Positions 41,733-42,475 of a stretch of DNA of 42,475 nucleotides are shown in pieces. The notes beneath the pieces are model-generated. The model ran no database searches. It saw only the letters and a program-made list of their open reading frames with translations, and was not told where the DNA came from. This stretch comes from an uncultured Aurantimonas sp. (GTDB taxonomy: Bacteria; Pseudomonadota; Alphaproteobacteria; Rhizobiales; Rhizobiaceae): the NCBI GenBank assembly GCA_947488615.1, contig CANKZU010000024.1, positions 1-42,475 on the forward strand. Reading direction: 5' to 3'. The stretch's first letter is position 1. Each line of letters starts with the position of its first letter. The position numbers were made by a program, and so were the translations under genes.

Positions 41733-41882
41733 TTCACACCCAGACATCAAGAGTTGGGCGTGTCCCAACACCAACCTGCCAATCCGGGCAAGGTGGTGCT
41801 TCCTTCGGGAAGGATGTGGCCGGACCGGCAATTAAACGGATTCCAGCGACATTTTGCACGCCCGACCTCCACGAGAGGATCA

Positions 41883-42338
41883 ATGTTCGTGTGTCGGTCT
41901 CAGTTGGTTTCCCGCCTGCATCTTCATCCTGGCGACACGGCCGTCCTGTTCGGTTACGCCGAACGTCGGCAGCGCGACCGCATCGTCGTGGAAGCGGTCT
42001 TTGGGGTCGTGCATCGCAAGCGCGAAGCCTTCACCCATGTCTACAGGATGCCCTGTCACGCAGCGGCCGGGCGGACGGAAGTGTATCTGGAGAAGGTCAT
42101 CTGCGGAGAGCGGTTGCGCGAAGCCAGGCATTGGGCGTCGACGGTCTTTGCTCTCAATGCCCCGGCGACCTACGGCTCACGAATTTCTGACACCGAGAAC
42201 CTTTGCAAACACGCAGTCAGATCCGACGTTCCTGAAATTCTTGGTAACGTTGATCGCCCAGGATTGCATTTCTCAACGATCTCGTGGGCGAATCTCAACG
42301 ATCTCGTGGGCGAAATATCGGCGTCGGCTGACGTGTGA
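41883..42338 (+). CDS. Unidentified ORF
   Basis: A 151-codon frame from the ATG at 41883, preceded by GAGAGGA, reads MFVCRSQLVSRLHLHPGDTA and later FGVVHRKREAFTHVYRMPCH, RTEVYLEKVICGERLREARHW. I do not recognise a family and see no signal peptide or membrane segment. The last third includes a perfect 22-bp tandem duplication (42271-42314), which argues that at least the C-terminus is not conserved coding sequence. An antisense frame (41880-42131) also exists and is equally anonymous. The 41733-41882 stretch before it holds nothing recognisable. Confidence 0.3.
   Translation: MFVCRSQLVSRLHLHPGDTAVLFGYAERRQRDRIVVEAVFGVVHRKREAFTHVYRMPCHAAAGRTEVYLEKVICGERLREARHWASTVFALNAPATYGSRISDTENLCKHAVRSDVPEILGNVDRPGLHFSTISWANLNDLVGEISASADV
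42271..42314. repeat. Perfect 22-bp tandem duplication
   Basis: Two adjacent identical 22-base units, 42271-42292 and 42293-42314, beginning TCTCAACGATCTCG and ending GGGCGAA. They lie between the anonymous ORF and the acyl-CoA dehydrogenase remnant, in a region that appears rearranged. Confidence 0.95.
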
Positions 42339-42389
42339 CCTACCCGGAACTTTTCCAGAAGTGACAGCTAGACGGATCACCTCATAAAG

Positions 42390-42475
42390 TCACGTCTTGC
42401 GGAATTTGCGCTCGATATCGTATTCCTCGGCGAACCCGAAACCGCCATGGACCTGCATGCAGACGTTGGCCGCCT
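42390..42475 (-). pseudogene. Acyl-CoA dehydrogenase C-terminal part with nonsense codon (runs off the right edge)
   Basis: The minus strand from the right edge reads AANVCMQVHGGFGFAEEY and DIERKFRKT, the C-terminal flavin/active-site-proximal motif of acyl-CoA dehydrogenases (family pattern MQxHGGxGFxEEYxxERxFRETRLYxVAP). Here the arginine codon after KT is TGA (42390-42392); the next codons still read LYEV before similarity stops. A C-to-T change would make CGA into TGA. The missing end, about 25-30 residues, normally completes the last helix. The gene is therefore probably inactive. Its body lies outside the window. Confidence 0.75.

Noticed and set aside
1..42475. tRNA, rRNA, riboswitch or CRISPR array
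   Set aside because: Reading both strands, I found no cloverleaf-like tRNA end, no regularly spaced repeats and no recognisable riboswitch core; short noncoding RNAs cannot be excluded by eye.

Overview
This window looks like accessory DNA of a high-GC alphaproteobacterium, most likely Hyphomicrobiales (Rhizobiales) or a close relative. The inference rests on GC-rich codon use and many solute importers (two ABC types for small organics, one sugar-type ABC, one TRAP), each tied to its own RpiR, GntR or LacI regulator. Catabolic enzymes are packed in ATGA-overlapping operons. I see no rRNA, tRNA, CRISPR array or core housekeeping gene. Several IS scars and broken genes mark the seams between modules.

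Layout. (1) 1-3390, minus strand: a polar amino-acid/opine-type ABC importer (binding protein, two permeases, ATPase), then a short gene running off the left edge. (2) 3894-13973: a divergent module. An ornithine-cyclodeaminase-like and a D-amino-acid-oxidase-like gene face left. An RpiR regulator, a complete Dpp/Opp-type importer (A-B-C-D-F) and an M81 (MlrC-like) metallopeptidase face right. (3) 13974-15505: a gene graveyard with an IS630 transposase start, a small XRE regulator, an XRE start joined to the back half of a RES-type toxin, and a possible SPFH-protein tail. (4) 25781 down to 15506: one long minus-strand catabolic operon. Its order is Ldh2-type dehydrogenase, D-2-hydroxyacid dehydrogenase, HpcH/HpaI aldolase, GntR/FCD regulator, AtuA and its small partner, TRAP binding protein, fused TRAP permease, an unlisted 41-residue membrane peptide, and a large permease broken by one frameshift. 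(5) 25981-28213: a scar made of an ISL3-family element with a defective transposase end and no target duplication, a piece of a 2-dehydro-3-deoxygalactonokinase gene and a broken RraA-family gene. (6) 40390 down to 28214: a 12-gene minus-strand cluster with a sugar-type ABC importer, three dehydrogenase/regulator genes (HisD-family, SDR, LacI), NTF2/SnoaL-fold proteins, a bicupin, a MetE-C-like zinc protein and an alpha/beta hydrolase. A tandem NTF2 gene is transcribed divergently. (7) 41625-42475: a truncated coupled ORF, an unrecognised ORF, a 22-bp tandem duplication and the tail of an acyl-CoA dehydrogenase gene with a nonsense codon.

The best candidate for an undescribed system is region 6. 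A LacI protein encoded inside the cluster has obvious operators: two copies of a 16-bp palindrome (TTGCATWCGWATGCAA) sit in the divergent intergenic region, where two back-to-back promoters share a -35 region and each promoter has an operator at its -10/start. A third, imperfect copy lies inside the operon over a start codon. The cluster encodes five NTF2-fold domains in three genes, next to a HisD-family dehydrogenase, in a setting unlike histidine biosynthesis. Uptake and oxidative/hydrolytic breakdown of a sugar-, cyclitol- or polyol-like compound is my inference; the substrate is unknown. Functions are assigned by motif and family recognition from reading the sequence; no database search was possible.
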